64,000 nucleotides of DNA from Lolium rigidum (taxonomy: Eukaryota > Streptophyta > Magnoliopsida > Poales > Poaceae), in contig NC_061510.1 of assembly GCF_022539505.1 (NCBI RefSeq), forward strand, positions 225,640,043-225,704,042, given 5' to 3'. Below are positions 12,471-24,371 of this stretch, piece by piece (positions within the stretch are counted from its first letter, which is position 1; every line of letters starts with the position of its first letter). The notes beneath the pieces are model-generated. The model searched no databases. It saw nothing but the letters and a program-made list of their open reading frames with translations, and was not told where the DNA came from. A program made the position numbers and the translations under genes.

Positions 12471-12789
12471 TCTCACGCGCGGAGTCCTTGGGTTTATCTC
12501 CGAGTGGTTCTTGTATCTTTAGAGTAAGTAATTTATTTTGAGGCGTTGGTACCAATCAATGAAGTTAGACCCATCAGTTTTAAGTTCCTCATGACGCATA
12601 AAAGAGCCAAAATCTACATAAACGTTGGGCTATGACGTGATCTACAAAGATATTTGCAAAGACATTAAGACTAAGTTCATAATGTGAGTTCAAGTTATAA
12701 TCACATATAAAAGATATCCCACTAATACTATCATCCCTAAGAATATTTCGGCGATTACATGACCCCAATTCACTATACCCTTACTGGAC

Positions 12790-13399
12790 GCGCCACCCAT
12801 GCTCTTTTGGGTCTTAGGCCCTCCCTCGTGACCTCCAAGTGCTCCAGATGCTTCTCGTGGTGAAATATTTGCGTCCCCGAAATCCTAACTCAAGTTGACT
12901 CCGTATAGGTCTCTGAAAGTGGAAAATACACAAAACATGGTTTTCTTGTTCTGCAGAGTTATTACCCAAATGAGGGCTTGTTTGGCACTATATTGTTTAT
13001 AGGGATTAGTGGGGATAATACCCTAGAGTATTGGGTGAACCCCAACCATCACCCAATCCCCACAAAACCTCATCTCCAATCCACTAGGCAGGGGTAGAGT
13101 ATTGGGGATTGAGAAAAATACACTAAATTTTGGGGGAAAGTGATGATAAGCGGGGATTAAACTCGCTCAATACTCTAGATCCAAACATACATTTAGAATA
13201 AGTGGGGATTTAAAATTTGGTGGGGATTATCCCTCCAAATCCCCGCTAAAACTCTAGAGCCAAACAAGGGCTAAAGGGGATCATTGAAAAATCTCCATAA
13301 ATCAATATAAAACATGGATATAACATCATATATGTTGCAAATATGTGGGAATATATGTTAATAAAGTACAAAGTTCATGTATGCATTTTACATGCATCA
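12790..13399 (-). mobile_element. Truncated LTR, same family as the solo LTR at 1712
   Basis: Read on the minus strand from 13399 it starts TGATGCATGTAAAATGCAT and follows the solo LTR of 1712-2557 (including gacctatacggagtcaa-like and cagaacaagaaaacc-like text). It breaks off near 12790, and a Tourist-like MITE (12974-13271) interrupts it. The other half of the LTR is missing. Confidence 0.65.
12974..13271. mobile_element. Tourist-like MITE
   Basis: A 298-bp element with terminal inverted repeats gggcttgtttggc (left) and gccaaacaagggc (right). Its internal 'ggggatt' motifs occur in both orientations. Flanking trinucleotides tga and taa are compatible with an imperfect 3-bp PIF/Harbinger-type target. 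It is inserted in the LTR fragment, whose text resumes on both sides. Confidence 0.65.
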
Positions 13400-14651
13400 G
13401 TGCGCAAGAGAAAACTAGAGAGAGAGAGATGGGAGGCGCATGGAAGAGGAGAGGAATTCTCCTTGTGTTGTGTGTCCTCCTCCCCATGTGCCCTCCCACC
13501 TTATATAGGAGGGAGGGGGTGGCCGACCAAGGTGGCCCCGGCTAACCCATGTCCCCATCCTTACCCATTGAGGCGGCGCAGGGGGAGGGGCCCATTAGGG
13601 GATGCACCTTTATTTAGTTAATTAAATATATATTAAATATTAACTCATTATAAAATACATATGATATAATTCCCTGCGATCCGAAACACCATTCGGATCA
13701 CTCCGAACACCCTTCGAATCCCCACGAAACTTTTTCTGTTCTCTATTCTATTTTCTTCGATGTTTTTAATGATACCAAAACCATCTCTAAGTGTCACCGA
13801 ACCCTTAATTGTGTTACTCTACGATTCGGGAACACTATATACATGATCGAGACGCCTCTTTGATCAATGATCATCAACGGGACATGGATGCCCATAATGA
13901 CCCATGTGTATTCCACAAATATAATTATGACGTCGAACCATAAATTAACGTTGAGTCCTATTCCTTTTTTTTTACTTTGATACTGGTCTTTTCCGAGTGT
14001 GATCGTCGGTATCATTATGCCTAGGTCTATCTCATTACCGACAAGCATATACAATTTGTTCATGTGATATTTCATCCTCATGACCTAGTCATACACTAAG
14101 CAGCTTCATCGATGTAGTCTCGCTGAGTGGGCCCAGAGTATCTTTCCATCACGTAGATGAATAAATCCCGATCTTGATACATATATATGCCTTAACATAC
14201 CACTTTGGAATACATGAGCAACACCTTTATGACCACCCTGTTACGGTGTGACAGTTGATTCAATAAATGCAACCTTCAGTAATAGTGTTTAGATATGATC
14301 TCACGATCTAAGGAGTAGGTTACTACGCTTCCATAATTATCGCAACGATGAACTTAGTGACTTGATCGTGTTGCAATACTTATATTGGGTATGTTCATCA
14401 TATCATTCACCCAATGATATGATCCATTGTCAATTGACATAAATATCCATGATCCGGAAACCTCGATCATCGTATGACCAATGAGCTAGTTCGCACACAG
14501 GCTTGCTAGAGACTCTGGTTTGTTACATACCACACATGTATCATTGTTTCTGATGAATATAGTTATAACATGTCATAAAACTTATTACGAACTAACGAGA
14601 TATAATAATAAATACTCTTTATTATTTGCCTCTAGGGCACTATCTCCAACA
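13400..14651 (-). mobile_element. BARE/Angela-like copia LTR
   Basis: On the minus strand it starts TGTTGGAGATAGTGCCCTAG, the typical start of BARE1/WIS/Angela LTRs (family form TGTTGGAAATATGCCCTAGAGG). It continues with matching text (agagtctctagcaagcc, gatcgagacgcctc-type segments) and a TATA-like CCTATATAAGG at plus 13499-13509. The left boundary against the neighbouring LTR fragment is approximate. Confidence 0.7.
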
Positions 14652-15150
14652 CTCCCCTCATCTTATATTGGGGGAGGGGCCGCCAAAGGAAGGGAAAGAT
14701 CCCCTCCCAAGTTTTATCTCCTTAATTTTAGGGACCCCGATCTTATCTCGATTCAATCTTGATATGATCTCGATTTGATCTAGATCATAAAGGGGCATCC
14801 ACATGGGCCCATGGGGCATGTGGGCCCCCTTCTGGAAATTCTAGAATGTTCCCGATACGATATTTGAAAAACCCCGAACTTTTCCCAAAATCCTAAAATA
14901 ACATACCATAAATGTTTTCTTTATCTACGGACAATTCCGAAGCTCCTCATGATGTCCTGGATTCAATCTGAGACCCCGAACAATATTCAGTCTCCAACTC
15001 ATATTTCCGTATCTACCCTAAGAGTCAATGAACCTGAAGTCTGTCACCTTACGGTACACAAATGATGCAGACATGATCGAGACACCTCTCCGATCAATAA
15101 CCAACAATGAGATCTAGAGATCCGTAATAGCTCCTACATATTCAATAATG
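14652..15150 (-). mobile_element. Second BARE/Angela-like LTR fragment
   Basis: Its sequence, beginning ctcccctcatcttatattggg, is homologous to the part of the adjacent LTR starting about 13495 (ctcccaccttatataggagg). It includes another copy of the 'catgatcgagacacctctccgatcaat' type segment near 15074. It appears to be the 3' part of another LTR of the same family in the same orientation, into which the first may have inserted. The right end is not sharp. Confidence 0.5.
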
Positions 15151-16277
15151 ATGAAAGGGCGAGGCTCGCTGTTTTCTCTTTTTCGCTAGTTGATCTTTGT
15201 GTCAACTCTAGCTGATTCGTGATGTTGCAATAAGTACTTTTGTGATGTGAATAATGCAATAAAGTGGCCACATGGACCATTTTGATGTGTCCCCCATTTT
15301 GAAAAAAAAGATGTTGTTGGATTCGTGTACAAATAAAGTTTCTAATTACAAAAAATTATGACATCATTCTCCTTGTTGTATTGATGGTTAAGTGGTTGCG
15401 GAGGCGTAATGGTACACAAGAAACTAAGCAAAGTAGTACTCCCTACTCCCTAGCTCCACCCATGGTTACAAGGACATTTGAAGATGTTTTGAACAAGATT
15501 GCTTCCATAAACTAGCTCAAGGTTTCATATGAAAGATTTTTATCGATATAATAGTCTTAGGAGAAAAATTGATTATGTATGCTTATAGCCTTAACAAAAA
15601 GAAATGTACGGTTGATGTTTTCCAATTTGAGGCTCAAATTTAAATTCCGCTCAGGACCTATGGCCCTGGACAACAGGATTAGGCTTATTCAAAGATGATA
15701 CAAATGGTCCGAGATCCTCAAAATGAAAATAGAAAATAACAATTTTCGCGGTGTTCTTCATTTGTTTGAATCGCTAGGAAAATTGTGCTATCAACACCGG
15801 GTCTGCTTCACAAGGTATGTGAGGAGTCAATACATGTGCACGTCCCAGAACCAGCCAAAGAGACTCCTGATAGAAAACAGTGGACCCGGCCTTCTAAAAA
15901 CAATTTCCCTCATACGATTAGTATCCCCTAAAATAAATAAATCATATTGCCGCTTGCTAAAAAAAAGAACAGTTAGCATTAGAGCGACTGATTTAGAAAG
16001 AACTGAAGTTCATCCATAACGTTCACTTCATAACAGATAAAATTGCTGACAAAATTTTGCTTGATTCCTTTTGCTAAATCAGAGAGGGCAGATCATCATG
16101 CGGAACACCAATGTATAATTTGCAGGGACCAGTGCTATATACATAACCATAAACAGGTTACGTAATTAGCCTACATCAGCACCTACTAAGAACACTTCTA
16201 CTTCAGATTTACAGCAATTATACCCACACAAGCTAATTTACAGTGTCAGATTTCTCCCCTTTCCTATTCTGTGCAGT
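15151..16277. other. Intergenic, 3' flank of the NHX gene
   Basis: No protein or repeat was recognised. The part nearest 16277 is the likely 3' UTR and polyadenylation region of the NHX gene, transcribed leftward. The polyadenylation site could not be placed. Confidence 0.4.
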
Positions 16278-19200
16278 CTAGTTTTCACTTACAGGGGCTA
16301 GCAATGGCACACTACTTTCTGTGGGTGACCCGGGAACAAATGGGACGAATCCGCGACCTCCAAACACCGGTCGCATGAAGGCATTGTCAAACTTGCGCCA
16401 ATAGTGATGGACTGACCGTGTTGGGCTCGCCAGGAGCATCCGGAGGCTCGTCGGGCGACGTATGGTCACGGCATTCTCGAGATCGGCGTCAGGCCCATCC
16501 ACACTCACATGTTCAAGGAAAGACTTTGGGCTGGATGGTTCAGAAAGAGCGCTCACTTCCCTGGTGAGGTGCCTCGTTGGAATCAGGAGTCTGATCAATG
16601 GCTTAGTCAGTAGCCCAAAGACCTGATGAAAGTAAGAAATCAGATCATACGAAAACAGAGTTGCGTAATTGTTTGCTCTTATTAGTGAAATTGCCTTTGT
16701 TGGCATGATTGGAAGGATGTATGCCATTGTCTGGAAGGAAACTTACAATTGTGCTGAAAAGAACAACAATGATTGTACTGGTGATCATGATAGCATTGCT
16801 AGGAAGCTGAGTGTGACCTGATTTTGCAAACTGCAAACCATAAAAGTGGCTTGTTAGACAAAGCACGAATGCCAAACAACGTGAATATACATAAGCGGAA
16901 ATCCAGCCTTCTAAATATACATGCACGCATGCACACTCAGATATCATTTTACATTGGTAACGACTATATTAAATATTTATTTCCATAAAAGGGTTAAACT
17001 TAGAAAGATATATGCTTACTATTTCTGTTAGCCAAATGTTCTCAAAATTCCGCAGAACTTTATTTTGTAGTATTTTGAAATTGGTCCTTATAGATATGTG
17101 AAAGAAATAATCTATATACTTCAGTCACATGTTACAACTAAATACGTCAACTTCACTAGCATAACAAGAACGCAGGCTGTGCTTGCATAACATGTTTGGG
17201 TTATTGGTACATTACTATTATGCAGGTAATACTACACCCATCAACATAAATTGAATGGCAAAGATAGTTAGTTCATCTATTGCTTCAGACATACACACTC
17301 ATGACTCATGAAACGTAAACTACATACATTGCATGTCAGAACCTGATCGAACGGATATTCCAGGCTTCTAGATGCAGTGAAGCAGTACATGTCAAAATTT
17401 CCAGAAGTAAATAAACTATGCTACGACATTTCCTGAATTCATTCATCAATGATCACTGGCGAACTGTGGCTGCCATTGAAGGAGGTGCTGCTTGGGGTAG
17501 ACTGGGCCGAATTGAGCCACTAGACCAATTATAGTTGACAAATTAATATTTTAATGAACCTGATGGCTACAAAGGCCTTGCTAATATTGTTTTCAGTTTG
17601 GAAAGACCGGGCCATGGCCTAGTTTGGTCACCAAGAGGGACTGCCAGTGCCAATGATTGTGGTAGAAATTAACCATGTGGAAGGTAAATAAACAGAGTTC
17701 GACATGCGGATTGCACACCCGCATCGATATGTTTTCTCACAAATTTGGTCTGAATTCCCATTTAAGTCAATAGAATTCGTATATCTGTTCCAAATGAGAA
17801 CGTTCTAATAGAATGAGGTGTTATTAAATACTTAAATTAGCATACACTTAAGTATGATAAAACACGGAGATTGGAAAACTTGATTATGCATTTCAAACCT
17901 AAAGCACAAATAGAATGCATCATACACAAGACCTTACCTTATTGTAGGTCAATGCAATGGACACAGCACCTCTCATGAGACCCGACCACCAAATAATAAC
18001 CTGAATGACCCACATCATGTAAGTCACAAGAGTATTCTTGCAAGTGGACATAATACACTAAGATGTTGCTAAGTAAGACACTCACTTGCTGCCTAACAGA
18101 GATCTTCTCGCTTGGAGTTTTTTGGTTAAATTGGACAGATAGGATAGTGGGAAAACAAAAGCAGCTCTTGCAACTAGCACCAAGGCCAAAATAACGGAGC
18201 TCAGGGCAACTGATTTCATTGGGCTGCATAGCATAGAGAATGTGTTACATAACTCATAACCGTCTGTGGATTTGAACTACAAGTACGTTATCACATGCAG
18301 ATAGAAAACATACCTATATGTTTCACTAACAATCTTCCACTTTTCTATATCCAGCGCATCCATGCCAACGTAGAGAAAGAGGAAAGTCTCAGAAATGAAC
18401 GACAATGTGGCGAAGGCATGCCTGTTGTCAAATACAATCGCGTAAGCATCATGGAAGTTCAGATGTCGAATGATGGGAGTCACATGTATCCCTGATAGAA
18501 ACCACGCAGATACTTACTTGGTTGTGACCCTGGAACTTTCTGTTACATTGTGCCAGGTATAGTGCGACATTAGGATACCACAGAAGAAAACTGTGAGAAT
18601 ACCACTCAAATCAAGCAACTGCCACAAAAAGCAACCAGGAAGTATCAATTAGAGCTAGCTGATAGTGCTGAATCATTTACTCTCTGTGTCCCATAATATA
18701 AGATGTTATTACAACAAATATACTTGTATATTGGTTGTAATAACATCTTATATTATAAGACGGAGGGAGTAGTATCTATGTGATGTTAATAGTGTCAGGT
18801 GCTTACTTCAGCCAGCATGTAAGATAAATAAGCCATGAGCATCATAATAGCAACTTCACGATCAGTGGAGTGCCTGAAAGGAATGCCAAATTAGAGGGAC
18901 AAGTCTTGGAAGCGAATTGGAAAGTTACAAACTGTATTGTAATTGGTGACACGGATAAGCAAATTAGAGTACCAACCTGCCAAAGTAGAGTTTTTTGATT
19001 ACATAAGCACTGAGAAGTCCAGTCTGCAGACGTGACATAAATCCAGTAAGAGAAGAGAACATAGCTTTCAAAAAAATGTGGGAACATGACAGAACTTACA
19101 GCTACTCCAAGGAAGGTGCTGGCGCCAAACAGATAAAGGAAGTTTCCAATAAATTGAAAGAATTTGAGGGTACTGAGATCTCCAAGATCAAAGTTCTGGA

Positions 19201-20690
19201 TTGCATTGAACAACACAACTGAGGTTGCATCGTTGACGACACCTTCACCAAAGACCAAACTGTAGAGGAAGGGTGTCTCGTCTTGGCTTAACACCTGCAA
19301 GGTGCATACAGAGTCCGTCGCCGAGAATATTGCCCCGAGCGCTGAAGAAGTGAACACGCACAAGGAGTCAAAAGCAAGAACCACAAGAAGGTTATCGAAA
19401 TTCTTAATAGCCATGTCAATTGAAAAGCTTGTACTCCAGGATGAATAACTGACCGAGATAGTCTCCAAGCTCAAGGGCACCTAAGTTCAGCCTTGATATT
19501 AGCCCCAGCGCACCTGCGACAGATTGTACCAGTGAGACAGGCGAGCGCAAATCAGCATGCTAAGTAGATTTTTAATTTGAAGAGGGAGAGAATTTACCGA
19601 GGGATATTATGCTGAAGGAGATGAGGGTCCCAACTACAGCAAACAATGTAATAGTCATGAAGTTGCGGAAGAACTGCTTCTTCTTCACTTGGAACCTGGT
19701 CAGGGGGTTGGGGGAAAAAAGGAATTGTGAGTAATGCAACACTTAGCTCCTTGAGCAAAACTTCTTTCAGTTATGTACTTGGGAAATTAGTTTTTAGTAT
19801 CACTATCACCCTTGATTGCTGCTCTAATTTTTTTTTGGCATATACTAGAAAGTAGATTTTATTCAGCAGACTATTTCTAGCATCTTAGTTAACAGAATCA
19901 ATCTGCAACGAAGAAGTGATAATATGGCATGCATTGGTCCGTCCTAAAATTAGAAAACAGCTATGAAAAAGCCAGCTCCTTGAGCAAAATATATGAGGTA
20001 TGTACTAGGAGAGTTATTTAGTGTCACTATCACCCTTCCTTGATGGTCTAAAAAAGGGTTGTTAGGTTCAATTATTAGAGAGAGTACTACTCCGGTATGT
20101 ATGCATGAGACGATTTCCACAACCTTAACAGAGTCAATTTAAAGCAAGAAAAAGTGATAACATGACATGCATCAGAAAACAGCTGCCTTGATTACAATTT
20201 CGCTCGGAGAAAGATTCCCAGTAATGATCATGTATGTTTTTCAATAAAGAATGATCATGTAGAGAAAAGAAAAAAAACAGCATAACAATATAATCTGCAT
20301 ACCCAGCATTGAAAATGATTGGCGGTAGGAGGTAGATGAAGAATAGATCCTCGCTGAAGACTAGTATGTGCGACTGCTTCCCGCTTGAGGCGAGCAGGAT
20401 GACGGTGCCGGTGCCGAGCCCCTGCAACCCCGGCCACAGTAAAATCACCGGTCATCTAAACGAAGCAACAACACATACACAAAAGACAGAGAAGTCATAA
20501 TATAGCTAGGGGAGGGACTCACAATGAGTAGCGCGGTGGTTGACTCGTTCATCCATCGGTTCTCCTCGAGGAGGTGTCCGACGACGATGCAGACGCACAT
20601 GAGCGCGACGAAGAGCCCCACGGCGGCGATCGAGCCGTAGTCCGCCGGCGGGTCGCCGAACCCCAGCCCCGTCGCCGCCAGCCCCATCAT
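16278..20690 (-). CDS. NHX: Vacuolar-type Na+(K+)/H+ antiporter, NHX family (13 exons, exon 10 frameshift)
   Basis: NHX (CPA1) antiporters exchange Na+ or K+ for H+ across the tonoplast. Exons, 5' to 3': 20523-20690, 20303-20421, 19598-19695, 19454-19513, 19100-19341, 18977-19023, 18807-18873, 18518-18618, 18314-18421, 18086-18223, 17938-18000, 16747-16830, 16278-16622, all GT-AG. Visible motifs are GHLLEENRWMNES in exon 1, the amiloride-site LFFIYLLPPI (residues 82-91), the transport-core FSATDSV and GEGVVNDATS (exon 5), IIWWSGLMRGAVS (exon 11) and the tail FMRPVFGGRGFVPFVPGSP. These place it in the vacuolar class. ATG at 20690 was chosen because the in-frame text upstream has no ATG. Exon 10 has six A where the frame needs seven (plus 18118-18123): as written the protein stops in exon 11 after about 391 residues, but with one more base it would be 546, the usual length. 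It is either a pseudogene allele or a sequence error. The paralogue number is not assignable. Confidence 0.9.
18680..18769. mobile_element. Stowaway-type MITE in NHX intron 7
   Basis: A 90-bp near-perfect palindrome: ctctctgtgtcccataatat at the left pairs with atattataagacggagggag at the right. The arms aagatgttattacaac and gttgtaataacatctt match exactly. TA target duplicates lie on both sides. It lies between exons 7 and 8 of the NHX gene and would form a hairpin in the pre-mRNA. Confidence 0.88.
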
Positions 20691-21559
20691 CTCTTCAAAG
20701 GAAGAAAACAGATCGCTTGGCTTGGACGGCAACCCCAGACCCCAAGTGGAATCAATTGGACATGGAGAGGCTTCGCTTCCACGGCAAGAGAAGAGAGGCG
20801 CGGAGCAGAGCTAGGCCGGCGTCAGCCTTCGTGCCTAAGGCAGGCAGGAAGGCAGGTCGTCGGAGGAAAAAGTCTGGCGACAGCGACGGCGCTCGGACGG
20901 GAGTACTCGGGGGAGGGGAATCGAAGGAAGGAAGGAAATTTGTTGGCTTTTATCGGCCGGTCGATGGCGCGAGGCCCGCCACGTGCGTACGGCGGATGAA
21001 CTCCTCTAGGACTACGGTTGGGGGAACAGACGAGAGATATTTCAGTTTGAAGTGACGGTGGCGCCAGGGGAGTGGGCCCCACCAGGAGTCTACTGCCCGT
21101 CTACTGGCCGGCGGCATCTAATCTAATGCTCCCGGGCCCACCGGTCAGTGCGTCGCGGGGAGCCATCTCGTATCGTCCCCTCCACCTCGCCGGAGGTGGA
21201 GGTGGAGGTGGAGGCGGATCATCCGCAGATGGTTTGGTTGGTGGCTTCGTACGACCTGATTTCACCATGGACCGCCGGATCTTTTCCTCTTCGATCTGAA
21301 TCTGGGTTATTTGTACTCACACATGCTTCGCATCCTGAATCCTGATCTTGCGATGCGCAGGTGGGAAAGCTTCTTGTGGGCTGGAATCATCTGGATACTG
21401 GATCCTGGATCCATCCATCAGAGGTACTACTATGCTCCAGTACTAGTATATCATACTACTAGGATGCGCATTGCCCACTGGCACCTGTCTTTCGTTTTTC
21501 TTCTGCTAAATGGACCACTGCCCTGCCATTTTTTTCTCTGCTAACGATCCACTGCTCTG
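20691..21559. promoter_or_regulatory. 5' UTR and promoter region of the NHX gene
   Basis: GC-rich up to about 21250, as expected for a grass gene 5' flank. It contains a purine-rich GAAGGAAGGAAA run near 20925 and a short GGAGGT array at 21190-21215 (five units of ggaggt). No convincing TATA box was located and the transcription start was not placed. No other gene is seen. Confidence 0.4.
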
Positions 21560-21572
21560 TCATTTTCTGCCA

Positions 21573-22905
21573 ATAATATAGACATGGTCAGCCAATGCTT
21601 ACTGGACCGCCGATGACTACACTAGAGCTACTTGGCTCATAATAAGCACAAGTGGAACAAGATTAAACAACACAAGGCATGTACTGTAATATACTGCTAC
21701 TCAATTTGCATGCTAGCAAAACGTACTTCACATGGGCAGGCTGCTATTGCATTAGTCCAAGCCCCTGTTTCTCTGGTATTGACATTCAGCTACTCCTACC
21801 TTAGTGATGCTGCGATTAACATGGGTGTGCAAGCTGCCACCTACCCATTCATGTTAGCACGCAGCGATGAGTACTCTCTCCGTTGGTCACAGTGTTTTAG
21901 CTTGTTGCAGATTCATCTATTTCGTTATGTCTCCGCTCTATTTTTAGTATATAGATTCACTCATTATGGTGTGTATATACTTCACTTTGAAATGTCTCAA
22001 ACGTATTATATTTGTGGACGGAGGGAGTATGAGTGAGGCTTGATTTTCAGATCTTGATTCGGAACTACTTTGCTTATTAGTCCACTGTATTGCATCGGCC
22101 ACCATCCTTCTTGTTCTCTCTGGCAGCCTGGATGTCAAGTGCCAGCAGATATGTCCCTCTGCATACTTCCACTCTGTCCTCTTCACAATACCAAAAAGGC
22201 CTCATATACTTGGACCCCCTTTCTTTCCTTTTTTTTTTTTGAAACTCTCAACACGATAATTGCATCAGAATCAGAGGCCCATCTATATTTGGAACAAGAA
22301 AAGAAGGAACAACCCCTGCTGTACAGTTTAGCACCAAGGCCCACATAAATTTTTTCTCTACTACCAGCTTAGTACTCTCTAACCTAAAACAGATAGCCTC
22401 TAAATTTTGGTTAACTATATTCTGTACTCTTATGGTTACAGTTCCCAGTTGCATGTACTTGTCTTGTGTGGGAAGCAAAAGGGATGCTATCACATCTTTC
22501 ACTCATGGAGCATTCTTACTGATGGCATATTCTTAACTTGCAGTTTACAAGTTCTCTTGAAAGTTGAAACTTAAATACATCACAACTACCAACTAAGGTA
22601 TGCAGTTCCAGAGAAAGAGTAGCGACAGTGAAAAGTGTGCAGTAAATTGAGGTATAGCTAAGTTTCAAGGTAGTAAGTACGAATTCCTCACCTCAGCTCT
22701 TTGGTAAATCAACAGATGACCAATTATTCAGTTCTGTCATCAGCAGGAAATTAGGACCATAGTGTAATTCATGCAAATCTTGCAAAAAACTTGCAGCCTA
22801 TCTGTTTGCTAAGCCTCTACCAAACCACTACATAAGTGATGGTGCACGCTATTTTTCCATTTCAAAATTACAAATGCAAAGAGCAATCAAAGGATTTGGA
22901 CAAAT
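21573..22905. repeat. Tandem duplication, copy 1 (non-coding)
   Basis: It shares collinear text with 22906-24150: both contain gataataagcacaagtgg-like text, then ctctctggcagcctg, then catacttccactctgtcctc, then cctctacca, in the same order. Divergence is moderate, so the duplication is not recent. Copy 1 carries a MITE at 21874-22027 that copy 2 lacks. No coding function is visible. Confidence 0.75.
21874..22027. mobile_element. Stowaway-type MITE
   Basis: A 154-bp element starting ctctctccgttggtcac and ending tttgtggacggagggag, flanked by TA duplicates (21872-21873, 22028-22029). The parallel position in copy 2 (gatgagtatgagtga, TA at 23182-23183) is the empty site, which fixes the boundaries. 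Confidence 0.85.
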
Positions 22906-24150
22906 AATTTAGACGTGGTCAGTGAATGCTTACTGAAGCGCTGATGTTTAGACTAGAGTTACTTGCCTGATAATAAGCACAAGTGGAACAAGATTAAAGA
23001 TCAGACACATAATATACTACTACTCAGTTTGCCTGCTAGGAAAACATAGTTAACATGGGCAGGCTGCTGCTGCATTAATCCAAGCACTATTTCTCCGGTA
23101 TTGGCTTCAGCTACCTACTTATGCTGCGATTAACATGGGCGCGTTAGCTTCCACCTACTCATGTTAGTAGGTAGTGATGAGTATGAGTGATGCTTGATTT
23201 TCAGATCATGATTCACAATTACTTAGCTGATTAGTCAACCGTATTGGCTGGACCATCATTTTTTCTCTGCTCTCTGGCAGCCTGCATGTCAAGTGCCAAC
23301 AGATATGTTCCTCTGCATACTTCCACTCTGTCCTCTTCAGAATACCCAAAGGACCTCATATGTTTAGACGATAAAAAATAGTAACAAGTTATGAGCCGAT
23401 TCTGATTCGACCCCCTTTCTTTTCTGTTTTTTTTAGCTCCCAACTTGATAAATGCATCACAATCAGGGTGTACTTTCTTTGCTGAGTGCTGCTTTTCTTA
23501 AGGGCCAGAGGCCCAATTATTATTGTAAGAAGAAAAGAAGAAAGAACCCCTGTACAGTTTAGCCCCAATATCCATATACCCATTTCTCTAGTAACAGCTT
23601 AGGTTTTATACTAGTCTCTCTTCTCCCCCCCAAAATAGTTACACTACTCTCTAAGTTTTGGTCAGTTAGATTGTGTACTCTTACGGTTAGATTGTATGTG
23701 AGATGCTGCAGTTATGGTTCCAAGTTTCCTGCACTTGTCTTGTGTGGGGAGCGAAAAAGATGCTTTCACATCTTTTACTGATGGAATATTCTTAACTTGG
23801 AATTTAGCTCTTCTCTTGAAAGTTGAAACACTAAGGTATGCAGTTTCATACAATTAGGGGTGACATCAAAAACTTTGCAGTAACTTGAATTATAGCTAAG
23901 TTTCAAGATAACTAATTGACCATCTCAGCTCTTTTGGTAAATTAACAGATGTCCAATTATTCAGTTCTGGCATCAATATGAAATTCAGATCCTAGGATAG
24001 TTCATGCAATCTTGAAAAAAGCTTGTACATTGAATCAATCCTGCCTATCTTCAAAGCCTCTACCAGAATACTATATCAGTGATGATGCATTTTTTTTCCT
24101 TTTCAAAGTTACAAATCCACAGACCAATCAAAGGAATTGGTCAAATCCAA
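22906..24150. repeat. Tandem duplication, copy 2 (non-coding)
   Basis: Direct repeat of 21573-22905, beginning tttagacgtggtcagtgaat where copy 1 has tatagacatggtcagccaat. It ends about 220 bases from the stop codon of the kinesin gene, so its right part may overlap that gene's 3' UTR. Confidence 0.75.
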
Positions 24151-24371
24151 TTACAATTCCATTTACTATATCCCTCACACCCTTCGGCCCTTCCAATCCA
24201 AACCAAAAACCAGTAAAGGAAGGGCCCTCCAGTAGTTACCGTAATCACAGATCTATGAAGCTAGCACAAACAAACTATCAAAGCGATGTAAAACCCCAAT
24301 CATCTTTCCAAAACATTTCACTACCAAACAAGAAGTCAAAATCAGAGCTATTCAATCTGTATTTTGTGAGT

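Noticed and set aside
13343..13621. 92-codon plus-strand open frame with GA repeat
   Set aside because: It lies across the border of two LTR fragments read backwards. There is no support for coding.
20691..20732. An earlier NHX start adding about 14 residues
   Set aside because: The extension would begin at TTG. The first ATG is at 20690 and gives the usual NHX N-terminus.
22248..23853. Minus-strand open frames with similar peptides in both copies of the tandem duplication
   Set aside because: The similarity follows from the DNA duplication. Frames are interrupted differently and there is no known protein match.
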